DNA of 64,000 bases from Pseudomonas sp. FEN (GCF_904067045.1 NZ_CAJFDC010000013.1:310001-374000), one strand, 5' to 3'. Shown: positions 37,419 through 46,927, counted from the first letter of the stretch. Numbers and translations: made by a program. The notes: generated by a model from the sequence alone, not told the origin.

Positions 37419-38774
37419 TCAAATCAACCGTTCGATCCGCTTGTGCCGCCACACCACCCGGTAATAGCTGGCCTGCAAAGCCAGCATGCACAGGTAGGCC
37501 ACCGGAAAAGCCATCCAGACACCTTCCAGGCCGAAACGCGCATCGAGCAGATAAGCCACCGGCAACTCCACCCCGACGACGCAGAAGATCGAGATGAACA
37601 CCGGTACCAGCACCGTGCCGCTGGCGCGCATGATGCCGCCCACCACCGCCTGGAAACCGAATACCAGGATGCTCCAGAGCATGATATGCAACAGATGTTC
37701 GGCCTGGGCACGGGTGATCGGGTCGGTGATGAACAGGCCCAGCAACCAGTGGGACAACCCGTACCCCAGGACAATCAGGGCACCGGTCAGGCAGGCGTTG
37801 ATCATCAGCCCCGTGCGCAGGATCGGTCCCATGCGCTCCAGACGCCCGGCACCAATGGCCTGAGCACCGAGGATCGAGGCGGTAATGGCAATCGACAACG
37901 CCGGGAACTGCACATAGTTGACGATCTGGGTCACCGCGCCGTACGCCGCCGTCGCCTGGGATCCGTGCTGGTTGACCAGAGACAGGATCACCAGCTCGGA
38001 CAGCGACAGCACCACCATCTGCAAGCCCGTGGGCAGGCCGATTTTCAGGACTTTGCTCAAGATGTCCCAATCCAGGCGCATCGCCATCAGCAAGCGGCGG
38101 TCCGGCGCCATGACACTGGCTTTATGCCGCAGGCGCAAAGCCAGGAAAAGCATCGCCAACGCCGTGCCCACCAACCCGCCCACGGCCGCGCTCTGGATGC
38201 CCATCCGCGGCAGTCCCAGCCAGCCGCGAATCAGCGCCGGGGTCAGGAACAAGCCGCTACCCGTGGAGACCGCCAAGGCCAGCAGCGGCGACAGCGTATC
38301 GCTGATGCCACGCAGCAACTGGGTGAAGAGCACGAAGACCAGCAACAGCGGCATGATCAGCATCATTACTTGGGCATAACCGACCGCTTCGTCGAGCACA
38401 TCGACGGGCGTGCCCAGGCCGATCAGCGCCGGGCGCGCAAACACACTGCCCAGCACGGCCGCGACCAGGCCGGTCAGGACGCCCAGGGCCAGCGTCGTGC
38501 CGGCCACCGCCTTGACCATGTCCGGCTCGCGGGCGCCCCAGGCCTGCCCGATCAACACCGAGGCCCCCGCCCCCAAACCGATGATCAGGGCAATGAAGAA
38601 GAATACGATCGGAAACATCCCCGACACCGACGCCAACGCCTGGGTGCCAAGCATCTGGCCGATATAAATGCTGTTGAGAGTGCCGGAAAACGACTGGAGA
38701 AAATTGGAAAGCACCATGGGTGCCAGAAAAACCAGGTAAAGCCGCCAAAGCGGACGCTGGGCATTTTTTTGCAT
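37419..38774 (-). CDS. MATE-family efflux transporter
   Basis: A 451-residue inner-membrane antiporter with about 12 transmembrane helices in two related halves. Family marks include LAPMVLSNFLQSFSGTLNSI at the start and IGLGAGASVLIGQAWGA. MATE proteins expel cationic drugs or metabolites against sodium or protons; the substrate is not predictable. The start is uncertain: ATG at 38774 gives the usual N-terminus MQKNAQRPLWRLYLVFLAP, while ATG 38855 would add 27 polar residues; neither has a clear ribosome-binding site. The upstream lipoprotein gene ends at 38864 and is probably cotranscribed. Confidence 0.88.
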   Translation of the reverse strand: MQKNAQRPLWRLYLVFLAPMVLSNFLQSFSGTLNSIYIGQMLGTQALASVSGMFPIVFFFIALIIGLGAGASVLIGQAWGAREPDMVKAVAGTTLALGVLTGLVAAVLGSVFARPALIGLGTPVDVLDEAVGYAQVMMLIMPLLLVFVLFTQLLRGISDTLSPLLALAVSTGSGLFLTPALIRGWLGLPRMGIQSAAVGGLVGTALAMLFLALRLRHKASVMAPDRRLLMAMRLDWDILSKVLKIGLPTGLQMVVLSLSELVILSLVNQHGSQATAAYGAVTQIVNYVQFPALSIAITASILGAQAIGAGRLERMGPILRTGLMINACLTGALIVLGYGLSHWLLGLFITDPITRAQAEHLLHIMLWSILVFGFQAVVGGIMRASGTVLVPVFISIFCVVGVELPVAYLLDARFGLEGVWMAFPVAYLCMLALQASYYRVVWRHKRIERLI

Positions 38775-38863
38775 GAAGGGATCGGATTCCAAATGATTAG
38801 GTCGCGACAGGCTCGCCGACTCTACCTTATCGAACAACCCGTGTTGATCTTTCATCACCAGGA

Positions 38864-39898
38864 TCAAGGACGCGCAGCGGCTTTCTCCGGCGGTTCGACC
38901 AGCACCCGCTGCTCCACCACCGTCGCGAGATGCCCTTCGATCTGTGCCGCCAGGTAGTGGGTCGTGGCCATCACGCCACTGCTCGGATCCGACACCAGCT
39001 TGAGCCAGGCCTTGTCGAAGGCCTGTCCCAGGCTCTTGCGAATCCGCACCTGGCTATCCGGCTGCTCCTGCTCATGGACGATGGCGCGAACCCCCGCCAC
39101 CCCGAGGGAGATCATCGCCCCGGCCACTCGCCCGACCGCCGTCGCCACCGCACCGGCTACCCCGCGACTGGTGAACTCGCCCTGGAGCTTGTCGCTGGTC
39201 TGCTGCGCGACCGAGTTGATGCCCGCACTCGATGTTCCGTCACTGGCGCCTCCGGCTGCATGAATACGAGCGTTCAAGGCAACATAGGCCGGCAGCTTGG
39301 CCAACGGCGCAGCATGCAACGCTTGATACAGAGACACACTGTGATCGGCGGGCGGGGCCAGGGAGATCGCCGGAATCTGCTTGATGTGCTGGTCGAGTTG
39401 GTCCGCCGGCACGCCATAACGCTGGGCAATCAGCGCCAACTGCTTGGCCAACTGTTCAAGGTAGAACTGCGCCGCCTGATCCATGATCGCGTCGGGATCG
39501 ATTTCCAACGCCACCGGCGCCAGTACCCGTGCGCGATACTGCTCCTGCAGGTAGCTCGCCAGGCGCTTGGCCGAGGGGTCCGGCTGGCCATTGTCATTGA
39601 GCCGGTACCAGCCGACCTTGATCGACAACCACTCCTGGGTCCAGTAACCGTCAAACCAGGGAATGAATTTCTCGTCGGTCTGCTGATAGATGCGTGTGCG
39701 CCAATACTCCATGGCGCTGCGCGCCCAGCCATCGGCTTGCCCGGTGGCTTGCTCGGAAGCCTGGATCAGATCGACATCGACTTGCTGCCAGACCATCGGC
39801 GAAACCGCGGCCGGCACCGGCGCTTCATGGCCGCGCTCACGACCGGCACACCCGGCCAGCAGTACCATCAAGGCAACGACCAGCGCACTCCGGCTCAC
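38864..39898 (-). CDS. Lipoprotein of unknown function (344 aa)
   Basis: From a GTG at 39898 with GGGAG upstream, the product starts MSRSALVVALMVLLAGCAG, a lipoprotein signal with lipobox LAGC. The mature protein has a Trp-rich part (WARSAMEYWRTRIYQQTDEK, then WFDGYWTQEWLSIKVGWY), helical regions and a glycine/alanine segment (GRVAGAMISLGVAGVRAI) that could be membrane-associated. I do not know the family. A longer frame up to 39949 lacks a ribosome-binding site and would bury the signal. It lies just upstream of the MATE gene on the same strand. Confidence 0.75.
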   Translation of the reverse strand: MSRSALVVALMVLLAGCAGRERGHEAPVPAAVSPMVWQQVDVDLIQASEQATGQADGWARSAMEYWRTRIYQQTDEKFIPWFDGYWTQEWLSIKVGWYRLNDNGQPDPSAKRLASYLQEQYRARVLAPVALEIDPDAIMDQAAQFYLEQLAKQLALIAQRYGVPADQLDQHIKQIPAISLAPPADHSVSLYQALHAAPLAKLPAYVALNARIHAAGGASDGTSSAGINSVAQQTSDKLQGEFTSRGVAGAVATAVGRVAGAMISLGVAGVRAIVHEQEQPDSQVRIRKSLGQAFDKAWLKLVSDPSSGVMATTHYLAAQIEGHLATVVEQRVLVEPPEKAAARP

Positions 39899-40109
39899 GA
39901 TCGCGACTCCCAAAACCCGGCCCAGGCACGGTCGTGCCGCCGGTATCACCTGTCTTGAGTATAGGCTGCGACCCCGCCCGGCCCGAACGACATATAACCC
40001 GGCGTTTTAATCATCATTTCGATTGATCATTCAAATCGCAAAACAGAATTTTTTATTTTTCCGCGATCCGTCCACGATAGGCCCGCCCCTATCTGTCGGA
40101 CGAAGCCCC

Positions 40110-40178
40110 ATGAACCTGAATTTCGCCATTGCCTGCGCCGTTGTCGTGTCCTTCGCGATTGCCCTGCTTCACTCCTGA
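40110..40178 (+). CDS. Possible 22-residue membrane miniprotein
   Basis: The frame reads MNLNFAIACAVVVSFAIALL followed by HS and a stop. It is one hydrophobic helix with a short polar end, like many small inner-membrane proteins. It lies alone between the lipoprotein gene (divergent) and ampR (convergent), with its stop 6 bases before the ampR stop. The ribosome-binding site is weak. Real translation is plausible, not shown. Confidence 0.4.
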   Translation: MNLNFAIACAVVVSFAIALLHS

Positions 40179-40184
40179 CGCGGC

Positions 40185-41063
40185 TCACCCCATGGCGACA
40201 GCCTCGCCCAACCAGCTTCTGAACGCCGCCATCGCCGCGGTTTCGGGACGAGACTGCAAACGCGTCAGCCAATAGCTGCCGGTGCTGATGCCGATATCGA
40301 AAGGTTGTCGAATCGCCCGCGCCTCCAGTTGCCGGGTGAACATCATCAGCGGCACCAGCGCCACCCCTGCCCCCTGCAGAGCAGCCTCCATCATCGCCAG
40401 CGAGGAGTCGAAGACGATGCTGTCGGGGACCCGCCCCTCGACCGGCAAGCCCGCCGCCTGAAACCAACGCGACCATTCATCCGTGCGATAGGAGCGCAGC
40501 AAGGTCTGCTTCAGCACATCGGCCGGGCCTTTCAGTTGTCCTGCGATCTGCGCGGTGCAGACCATCGACAGTGGCGTTTCCAGCAGGTGCAGGGCATCCA
40601 GGCCATGCCATGCTCCGGCACCGAAGCGGATGGCAAAATCAAGGCCCTCGGCCGCTACATCGACACGGTTGTTGTGGGTCGACAGACGCAAGTCGATAAA
40701 CGGATGGCGGGCGCGAAAATCCGCCAGGCGCGGCAACAGCCAGCCCACCGCGAAAGTCCCCACGGCGCCCACCGTCAGCACTTCCCGATAGTGTCCGCCC
40801 TCGAAGCGCCCCAGCGTCTGGGCGATCCGGTCGAAGGACTCGTTCAGCACCGGCAACAGGCTTTCGCCTTCGGCCGTGAGCATCAACCCACGGGCAATGC
40901 GCTTGAACAGCGTGACCTTCAACTGACGCTCGAGGCCCTTGACCTGATGGCTCACTGCCGCCTGGGTCACGCACAGCTCGATCGCCGCCCGGGTGAAGCT
41001 CAGGTGCCGCGCGGACGCCTCGAAAGCGCGCAGAGCATTCAGCGGCAAGTGCGGTCGAACCAT
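40185..41063 (-). CDS. ampR: AmpR, LysR-type regulator of the beta-lactamase gene
   Basis: A 292-residue LysR-type regulator. The N-terminal helix-turn-helix (LPLNALRAFEASARHLSFTR, then ELCVTQAAVSHQVKGLE) and effector domain with VGWLLPRLADFRARHPFIDL match AmpR, which switches between repressor and activator according to bound muropeptides. It is divergent from the class C beta-lactamase gene, the standard ampR-ampC layout. GAGG stands 7 bases before the ATG at 41063. The 247-base gap to ampC should hold the AmpR site, but I could not fix its exact position by eye. Confidence 0.93.
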   Translation of the reverse strand: MVRPHLPLNALRAFEASARHLSFTRAAIELCVTQAAVSHQVKGLERQLKVTLFKRIARGLMLTAEGESLLPVLNESFDRIAQTLGRFEGGHYREVLTVGAVGTFAVGWLLPRLADFRARHPFIDLRLSTHNNRVDVAAEGLDFAIRFGAGAWHGLDALHLLETPLSMVCTAQIAGQLKGPADVLKQTLLRSYRTDEWSRWFQAAGLPVEGRVPDSIVFDSSLAMMEAALQGAGVALVPLMMFTRQLEARAIRQPFDIGISTGSYWLTRLQSRPETAAMAAFRSWLGEAVAMG

Positions 41064-41310
41064 GCTCAAACCTCTAATTTTTCTAATAGCTAATCCGAAA
41101 TTTCATTGTTTGTCGATTTCCCACGCGCTGACTACATTCGGCGTCCAGGCGCTTGCAGGGACAACCGAAAACGCGTGAAAAGCTGCATAAACAGGGGTTT
41201 TATCCCTATTCACTGCAACAACCGGGTGATCGCAGCGGCGCATTTTCGACAAAAAAACCGCTCCAGGCTGAGCGGTTAACATAATGAAACATAATGGGAG
41301 CCTTTGAACC

Positions 41311-42483
41311 ATGTTCAAAAACCAGCGTGCCAAACTGGAAGTCCTCGTGACCTCACTGTTGTTGATCGGCGCCAGCCACAGCTTCGCGGCGGACCAGACC
41401 CAGGACAACATCGAGACCATCGTCGACGCGGCGATCAGCCCGCTCATGCAAGAGCAGAATATTCCCGGCATGGCGGTTGCCGTCCTGGTGAACGGCAAGC
41501 CGTATCACTTCTACTACGGAGTGGCCTCGAGGACGAGCCGGCAACCAGTGACCGATGACACGCTGTTCGAGATCGGTTCGGTCAGCAAAACCTTCACCGC
41601 CACGCTTGCCGGCTATGCCCAGGCGCAAGGCAAGCTGGTCCCGTCGGAGCGCGTCAGCCACTATCTGCCGGAGCTGCGAGGCAGCGCGTTCGACCGCATC
41701 AGCGTGCTCCAGCTCGGCACCTACTCGGCCGGTGGCCTGCCCCTGCAGTTCCCGGAGGCATTCGATGCCCAGGACAAAATGCTCGACTACTTCAAGCAAT
41801 GGAAACCGACCTACGCAGCGGGCAGCCATCGGCAGTACTCGAATCCGAGCCTGGGACTGTTTGGTTATGTGGCCGCGAAAAGCTTGGGCGCCCCCTTCGA
41901 TGAACTGATGGAGAAAACACTGTTTCCCAAGCTTGGCCTCAAGCACAGCTATATCCACGTTCCACAGTCGCAGATGAGCCATTACGCCCAGGGCTATACC
42001 CAGGATGACAAACCCGTCAGGGTCGGCCCGGGCGCACTGGATGCCGAAGCCTACGGTATCAAGACCACCGGGGCCGACCTGCTGCGCTATGTCGAGGCCA
42101 ACCTCCGGCCGGAAGCCCTGGAGACCCCGTGGCACAAAGCCGTCGACCTGACGCAGATGGGTTACTACCAGGTCGGTGGCACGACCCAGGGACTGGGATG
42201 GGAGTTCTACCCCTACCCGGTCAAGCTTGATCAACTGCTGACGGGCAACGCTTCGGAAATGGCACTCGAGGCCCACAAGGTCAGCCCATTCAACCCGGCG
42301 CGGCCACCACAAAAAAATGCGCTGTTCAACAAGACCGGTTCGACCCGTGGCTTTGGTGCCTATGTGCTCTATGTGCCGGCGAAGCAAGTCGGGATCGTGA
42401 TGCTGGCCAACAAATATTATCCCAACCCGGTCAGGGTCAAGGCCGCCTACCAGATTCTGCACGCGCTGGAAGGGCTGGAATAA
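41311..42483 (+). CDS. ampC: Class C beta-lactamase AmpC
   Basis: The 390-residue precursor has a Sec signal peptide (LVTSLLLIGASHSFA, cleavage near residue 27) and acts in the periplasm, hydrolysing penicillins and cephalosporins. All active-site motifs are intact: Ser90-Val-Ser-Lys93, Tyr176-Ser-Asn178 and Lys341-Thr-Gly343. Length matches chromosomal AmpC enzymes. It is divergent from ampR and so expected to be inducible by beta-lactams through peptidoglycan fragments. Nothing suggests recent transfer. Confidence 0.97.
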   Translation: MFKNQRAKLEVLVTSLLLIGASHSFAADQTQDNIETIVDAAISPLMQEQNIPGMAVAVLVNGKPYHFYYGVASRTSRQPVTDDTLFEIGSVSKTFTATLAGYAQAQGKLVPSERVSHYLPELRGSAFDRISVLQLGTYSAGGLPLQFPEAFDAQDKMLDYFKQWKPTYAAGSHRQYSNPSLGLFGYVAAKSLGAPFDELMEKTLFPKLGLKHSYIHVPQSQMSHYAQGYTQDDKPVRVGPGALDAEAYGIKTTGADLLRYVEANLRPEALETPWHKAVDLTQMGYYQVGGTTQGLGWEFYPYPVKLDQLLTGNASEMALEAHKVSPFNPARPPQKNALFNKTGSTRGFGAYVLYVPAKQVGIVMLANKYYPNPVRVKAAYQILHALEGLE

Positions 42484-42594
42484 CCACTGTCAGCGTTCGA
42501 CCGAACCTGGGCACCGGGCCGGATATCGGCTCGGTCCGCCGGCCTACGCAAGCGGATAGGCAAATGCCCGCGTGGTTGGCTATGATCGGAGCCC

Positions 42595-42996
42595 ATGAGC
42601 GTCTCACTTCCGACCCGCCAACCCTGCCCACCCGGCGCCTGCAATTGCGAGCGGGAACAATTGCTGCAAAAACACGGCGCCGACCTGCGCATCCTGGGCC
42701 TGACCCGTCAGGAGGAGAAGCGTCTGCTCGAGCGTCTGGAAAACCTGCAGAGCCTGGCGGACCTCGAACGCCTGCAACAGCGCATGTACGAACAGTTGGG
42801 GCTGCGCGTGGCCGTCGCCCCGGGCTTCAACGAAGTACGCACCATGCGCGGCATCGACATCCAGATCGCCGAACACCCCGGCCTGTGCCGCAAGACCCGC
42901 CAATCGATTCCGGCGGCGATCCGCCGGGGCCTGGAGAAAAACCCGCAGATTGCCTACGCCCTGCTCAATGCCAATGACCTGTTGCGCGATGCTTGA
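42595..42996 (+). CDS. Conserved hypothetical protein with N-terminal cysteine cluster (133 aa)
   Basis: A 133-residue soluble protein. The start, PCPPGACNCERE, has three close cysteines that could bind a metal or form a disulfide, followed by a long charged helix (RQEEKRLLERLENLQSLADL) and a C-terminal domain with VAPGFNEVRTMRGIDIQIAE. I cannot assign a family or function. It lies 111 bases behind ampC and its stop is 8 bases from the convergent AraC gene. Codon use is like the neighbours, so it appears to be an ordinary chromosomal gene. Confidence 0.75.
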   Translation: MSVSLPTRQPCPPGACNCEREQLLQKHGADLRILGLTRQEEKRLLERLENLQSLADLERLQQRMYEQLGLRVAVAPGFNEVRTMRGIDIQIAEHPGLCRKTRQSIPAAIRRGLEKNPQIAYALLNANDLLRDA

Positions 42997-43004
42997 GGCG
43001 CGGC

Positions 43005-43913
43005 TCAGCGCGGCCGCTGACTGCGTTTGAGCGTCTCGCTGGGCAGTTCGCCGAACAGCGCCCGGTAGCTGTTCGAAAAACGCCCCAGGTGCCAGAACGA
43101 CCAATTCATCGCCACCTCGGCCACCGTCTTGTCCTGGGCCTTGTGCCCGAGCAGTTCATGGCGGGCGCTGTTGAGTCGACGCAGGCGTAGCCAGTGGCTC
43201 GGTGTCATCGCGGTATAGGCCTTGAACGCGTGCTGCAACTGGCGCAATGACACCCCGGCGACCCGGGAAAGCTCCAGCAGGTTCAGGGTCTGCTCCGGCG
43301 AATCGGCCGCCCACTCGCCGATGCGCTTCATGATCGAACGCTCCTCGGCGCGGCGCTGCAGGGATTCGTGATCCAGGCAGACGGCGTTGTCGAGAATGTA
43401 CAGGCAGTCGTCCAGCAGTTGCTGCGTGAGGCTTTCCCGATCCGGCGGATCGAAGGTCTGCGCCAGGCGGGTCAAGGTCCCGCTCAACCAGCGGCTGAAC
43501 AAAGCATTCTGCTGCGAGTTGAGCGGCGCCATGAACAACCCCTCCAGGCGCGCCACATCCAGGCCGTGGTACCGAACGAACTCCGCCCCGAACACCACCG
43601 CCACTTCCTGATAGTTCTCGGGGGTGATCCAGATATTGCGACTCTCGCCATTGAGCACATACAAGGCGTTGTCACTGCGATCGAAACAGAACGCCAGCGC
43701 CCCTGGCGGCGCACTGAAGTTCTGCTCGACCCGGGTGTTCATGCACTCCTCGTAGATCTGCACCCCTTGCAGGTCCAGGTAACGAATCTGCCCGGCGAAA
43801 TGCCCCGGCGACATCTGCTGGTAATGCTGCACCCAACCCGGTGTCGCGCGTATCTGCTCGGCCACATCGGCGGTGTTGAAGGCTTGAACCCGCAAGGCGT
43901 TTGACTCTGTCAT
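43005..43913 (-). CDS. AraC-family regulator (EutR-like)
   Basis: The 302-residue protein ends in an AraC-type DNA-binding domain (about 200-300) with LLELSRVAGVSLRQLQHAFK and KTVAEVAMNWSFWHLGRFSN. Its N-terminal domain resembles that of EutR-like regulators. It is divergent from the glutamine-synthetase-family gene at 44088 with a 174-base gap, so control of the adjacent polyamine or amine catabolic genes is likely but unproven. The effector could be a polyamine or ethanolamine. Confidence 0.9.
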   Translation of the reverse strand: MTESNALRVQAFNTADVAEQIRATPGWVQHYQQMSPGHFAGQIRYLDLQGVQIYEECMNTRVEQNFSAPPGALAFCFDRSDNALYVLNGESRNIWITPENYQEVAVVFGAEFVRYHGLDVARLEGLFMAPLNSQQNALFSRWLSGTLTRLAQTFDPPDRESLTQQLLDDCLYILDNAVCLDHESLQRRAEERSIMKRIGEWAADSPEQTLNLLELSRVAGVSLRQLQHAFKAYTAMTPSHWLRLRRLNSARHELLGHKAQDKTVAEVAMNWSFWHLGRFSNSYRALFGELPSETLKRSQRPR

Positions 43914-44087
43914 CGGCTGACCGCTCGCACTTATTTGGTGCGTATTGTGACGTCATAAAGTGGATAGATGAGACCCCCATCGCTCGCCCAAGATAGTCGC
44001 CAATGCGCCGCAGGGGAAGTCTCTCGCCGCTCGACCGGGATGCGGGCGCGTCACCCGGCGCAGAAAAAAACCAACGCCGAGGTCTTT

Positions 44088-45446
44088 ATGAATGCCCCTT
44101 TCGATCAGCTGTCCGCCTGGCTGAAAGAACACAAGATTACCGAAGTAGAGTGCGTGGTCAGTGACCTGACCGGTATCGCCCGCGGCAAGATCGCACCCAC
44201 CAACAAGTTCCTGCATGAGCGAGGCATGCGCCTGCCGGAAAGTGTGCTTTTGCAAACGGTAACGGGGGACTTCGTCGACGACGATCTCTATTACGACCTG
44301 CTCGACCCGGCCGATATCGACATGATCTGCCGGCCGGATTCGTCGGCGATCTACATGGTGCCCTGGGCCATCGAGCCGACCGCCATCGTGATCCATGACA
44401 CCTTCGACAAGCAGGGCAACCCGATCGAGCTGTCACCACGCAATGTCCTGAAAAAAGTCCTCAAGCTCTATGCCGATAAAGGCTGGCAGCCCATCGTCGC
44501 ACCGGAAATGGAGTTCTACCTGACTCAGCGCTGCGATGACCCGGACTTGCCGCTCAAGGCACCGCTGGGCCGTTCGGGTCGGGCCGAAAGCGGTCGGCAG
44601 TCGTTCTCCATCGATGCCGCCAACGAATTCGATCCGCTGTTCGAAGACGTCTACGACTGGTGCGAGGCCCAGGGCCTGGACCTCGACACGCTGATCCACG
44701 AAGACGGCCCGGCGCAGATGGAAATCAACTTCCGCCATGGCGATGCCCTGGACCTGGCCGACCAGATCACTGTGTTCAAGCGCACGATGCGTGAAGCCGC
44801 GCTCAAGCACAATGTGACCGCGACCTTCATGGCCAAGCCCATCGCCGATGAGCCCGGCAGCGCCATGCACCTGCACCAGAGCGTGGTCGACAGCGCCACC
44901 GGCAAACCGATCTTCGTCAATGACGACGGGCAGATGAGCGAGCTGTTCCTGCACCACATCGGCGGCTTGCAGAAGTACATCCCCAAGGTCTTGCCGATGT
45001 TCGCGCCCAACGTCAACTCGTTCCGCCGCTTCCTGCCGGACACCTCGGCGCCGGTCAACGTCGAATGGGGCGAGGAAAACCGCACCGTGGGCCTGCGGGT
45101 ACCGACCTCCAGTCCCGACGCCATGCGCGTGGAAAACCGCCTGCCCGGCGCCGATGCCAACCCTTACCTGGCCATTGCCGCGAGCCTGTTGTGCGGCTAC
45201 CTGGGCATGGTCGAGCAGATCGCGCCGAGCGCCAAGGTCGAAGGCCGCGCCTATGAACGACGCAACCTGCGCCTGCCGATCACCATCGAGGACGCGCTGG
45301 CGCACATGGAGGAGTGCCCGACCCTCGAACGCTACCTGGGTACCCAGTTCGTGCGCGGCTACGTGGCGGTCAAACGCGCCGAACACGAAAACTTCAAGCG
45401 CGTGATCAGTTCCTGGGAGCGCGAGTTCCTGCTGCTGAGCGTCTGA
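44088..45446 (+). CDS. Glutamine synthetase-family protein, probable gamma-glutamylpolyamine synthetase
   Basis: The 452-residue enzyme has the glutamine synthetase fold: APEMEFYLTQ with metal glutamates, the LHEDGPAQMEINFRHG segment, SAMHLHQSVVD, and RVENRLPGADANPYLAIAA. The length and the ECVVSDLTGIARGKIAP start fit the branch that links glutamate to putrescine or other amines (PuuA/SpuI) rather than ammonia. The FAD-dependent oxidase gene just downstream supports the gamma-glutamyl pathway of polyamine breakdown. GAGG precedes the ATG at 44088; the longer frame from 43968 is not supported. The exact amine is unknown. Confidence 0.9.
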   Translation: MNAPFDQLSAWLKEHKITEVECVVSDLTGIARGKIAPTNKFLHERGMRLPESVLLQTVTGDFVDDDLYYDLLDPADIDMICRPDSSAIYMVPWAIEPTAIVIHDTFDKQGNPIELSPRNVLKKVLKLYADKGWQPIVAPEMEFYLTQRCDDPDLPLKAPLGRSGRAESGRQSFSIDAANEFDPLFEDVYDWCEAQGLDLDTLIHEDGPAQMEINFRHGDALDLADQITVFKRTMREAALKHNVTATFMAKPIADEPGSAMHLHQSVVDSATGKPIFVNDDGQMSELFLHHIGGLQKYIPKVLPMFAPNVNSFRRFLPDTSAPVNVEWGEENRTVGLRVPTSSPDAMRVENRLPGADANPYLAIAASLLCGYLGMVEQIAPSAKVEGRAYERRNLRLPITIEDALAHMEECPTLERYLGTQFVRGYVAVKRAEHENFKRVISSWEREFLLLSV

Positions 45447-45491
45447 CTCCACCCCCACACCCAGACTGAAAACAACCCCAAGAGGTGTCGA

Positions 45492-45539
45492 ATGCGTCCA
45501 TTGAAATCCATCGTTCCGCTAGCACTGGCCTTGCTGTAA
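45492..45539 (+). other. 15-codon signal-peptide-like mini-ORF coupled to the oxidase gene
   Basis: After a good GAGG site the frame reads MRPLKSIVPLALALL and stops with TAA, whose last A starts the next ATG (TAATG). The peptide is exactly the start of a Sec signal as in periplasmic polyamine-binding proteins. It may be the stub of a binding-protein gene left by a deletion, now serving to couple translation into the oxidase gene. Confidence 0.5.
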
Positions 45540-46840
45540 TGAGTCAAGCCAGCACAATGGAACATGCCCGCTCCTACTACGCGGCCACCGCCGGTCCGTT
45601 GCCGGCTTACCCTCGGCTCGAGTCGCGGGTGAATGCCGATGTGTGTGTGATCGGCGGCGGTTTTACCGGCCTCAACACCGCCATCGAACTGGCGCAACGC
45701 GGACTCTCGGTGGTGCTGCTCGAAGGCCGGCGGATCGGCTGGGGCGCCAGCGGGCGCAACGGTGGACAGCTGATTCGGGGCATCGGCCATGATGTCAGTG
45801 GTTTTGCCAAATACGTTGGCGCGGAAGGTGTGCGATACCTGGAGCGTGCCGGCATCGAGTCGGTCGAGGTGGTGGGCAATCGCATCCGCGAGCATGCCAT
45901 CGACTGCGACCTGCGCTGGGGCTTCTGCGAACTGGCCAACACCCCGGCACAGTTCGCCGCGTTCCGCACCGAGCAGGACCACCTGGCGGAGTTGGGCTAT
46001 GCCCATGAAACCCGGCTTGTCGCGCCCCAGGATATGGCCCAGGTGGTCGCCAGCACGCTGTATGCCGGTGGCCTGATCGACCGTGGCTCGGGGCATCTGC
46101 ACCCGCTCAAGCTGGTGCTCGGGGAAGCGCGGGCGGCGCAGGCGCTGGGGGTACGGATCTTCGAGCACAGCCCAGTGCTGGAGCTGATCCATGGCGATAC
46201 CGTGGAGGTGCGCTGTGCCGCCGGCACGGTGCGCGCCGCCAGCCTGGTACTGGCCTGCAACGCGCACCTGGACGACCTGGAGCCACGCCTGAGCGGCAAG
46301 GTGCTGCCGGCCGGCAGTTACATCATCGCCACCGAACCACTGGCAGCCGAGGTGGCGGCCGAGTTGATTCCGCAGAACCTGTCGCTGTGCGACCAGAAGG
46401 TCGGCCTGGATTACTACCGTCTTTCGGCCGACAAGCGACTGCTGTTCGGCGGTGCCTGCCATTACTCCGGACGCGATCCGGCGGATATCGGCGCCTATAT
46501 GCGACCGAAGATGCTCAAGGTGTTCCCGCAACTGGCGGATGCGCGCATCGACTATCAATGGGGCGGCATGATCGGCATCACCGCCAATCGTTTCCCCCAG
46601 GTCGGGCGCCTGCAACAGCATCCGAATGTGTTCTATGCCCAGGGCTATTCGGGGCATGGCGTCAACGTGACCCACTGGACCGCCCGACTGCTGGCGGAGG
46701 CGATCCATGCCGGCCAGAGCAAAGGCATGGATATCTTCAGCGCGGTGCCGCACATGACCTTCCCGGGAGGCAAGGCCTTGCGCTCGCCGCTGCTGGCGCT
46801 GGGGATGTTGTGGCATCGGTTGCGCGAGGCACTGGGCTAA
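45539..46840 (+). CDS. FAD-dependent oxidoreductase, probable gamma-glutamylpolyamine oxidase
   Basis: A 433-residue DAO-family flavoenzyme. The N-terminal dinucleotide motif is VCVIGGGFTGLNTAIELA, followed by LLEGRRIGWGASGRNGGQLI, typical of PuuB/OrdL-type amine oxidases; the C-terminal part has YAQGYSGHGVNVTHWTARLL. With the upstream synthetase it would oxidise gamma-glutamyl-putrescine or similar, releasing hydrogen peroxide. The start at 45539 overlaps the TAA of the mini-ORF and has no ribosome-binding site of its own; a frame start at 45485 would overlap the mini-ORF and lacks support. Confidence 0.9.
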   Translation: MSQASTMEHARSYYAATAGPLPAYPRLESRVNADVCVIGGGFTGLNTAIELAQRGLSVVLLEGRRIGWGASGRNGGQLIRGIGHDVSGFAKYVGAEGVRYLERAGIESVEVVGNRIREHAIDCDLRWGFCELANTPAQFAAFRTEQDHLAELGYAHETRLVAPQDMAQVVASTLYAGGLIDRGSGHLHPLKLVLGEARAAQALGVRIFEHSPVLELIHGDTVEVRCAAGTVRAASLVLACNAHLDDLEPRLSGKVLPAGSYIIATEPLAAEVAAELIPQNLSLCDQKVGLDYYRLSADKRLLFGGACHYSGRDPADIGAYMRPKMLKVFPQLADARIDYQWGGMIGITANRFPQVGRLQQHPNVFYAQGYSGHGVNVTHWTARLLAEAIHAGQSKGMDIFSAVPHMTFPGGKALRSPLLALGMLWHRLREALG

Positions 46841-46927
46841 GCCGACGCCAGGTTGTGGGCACGACAATAACGTTGTGCCGGAGCGCCTACAGGGGTGGCG
46901 CGGTGTTTCTGAAGACTCGGCCCGAGA

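Noticed and set aside
37374..38957. A 527-codon rightward open frame opposite the MATE gene
   Set aside because: His/Gln/Arg-rich translation, typical of the antisense of hydrophobic codons.
41070..41310. AmpR-binding site in the ampR-ampC gap
   Set aside because: Almost certainly present from context, but several T-N11-A patterns fit and I could not choose one.
45359..46867. A 502-codon leftward frame opposite the FAD oxidase
   Set aside because: Antisense of a clear flavoenzyme and without a start signal.
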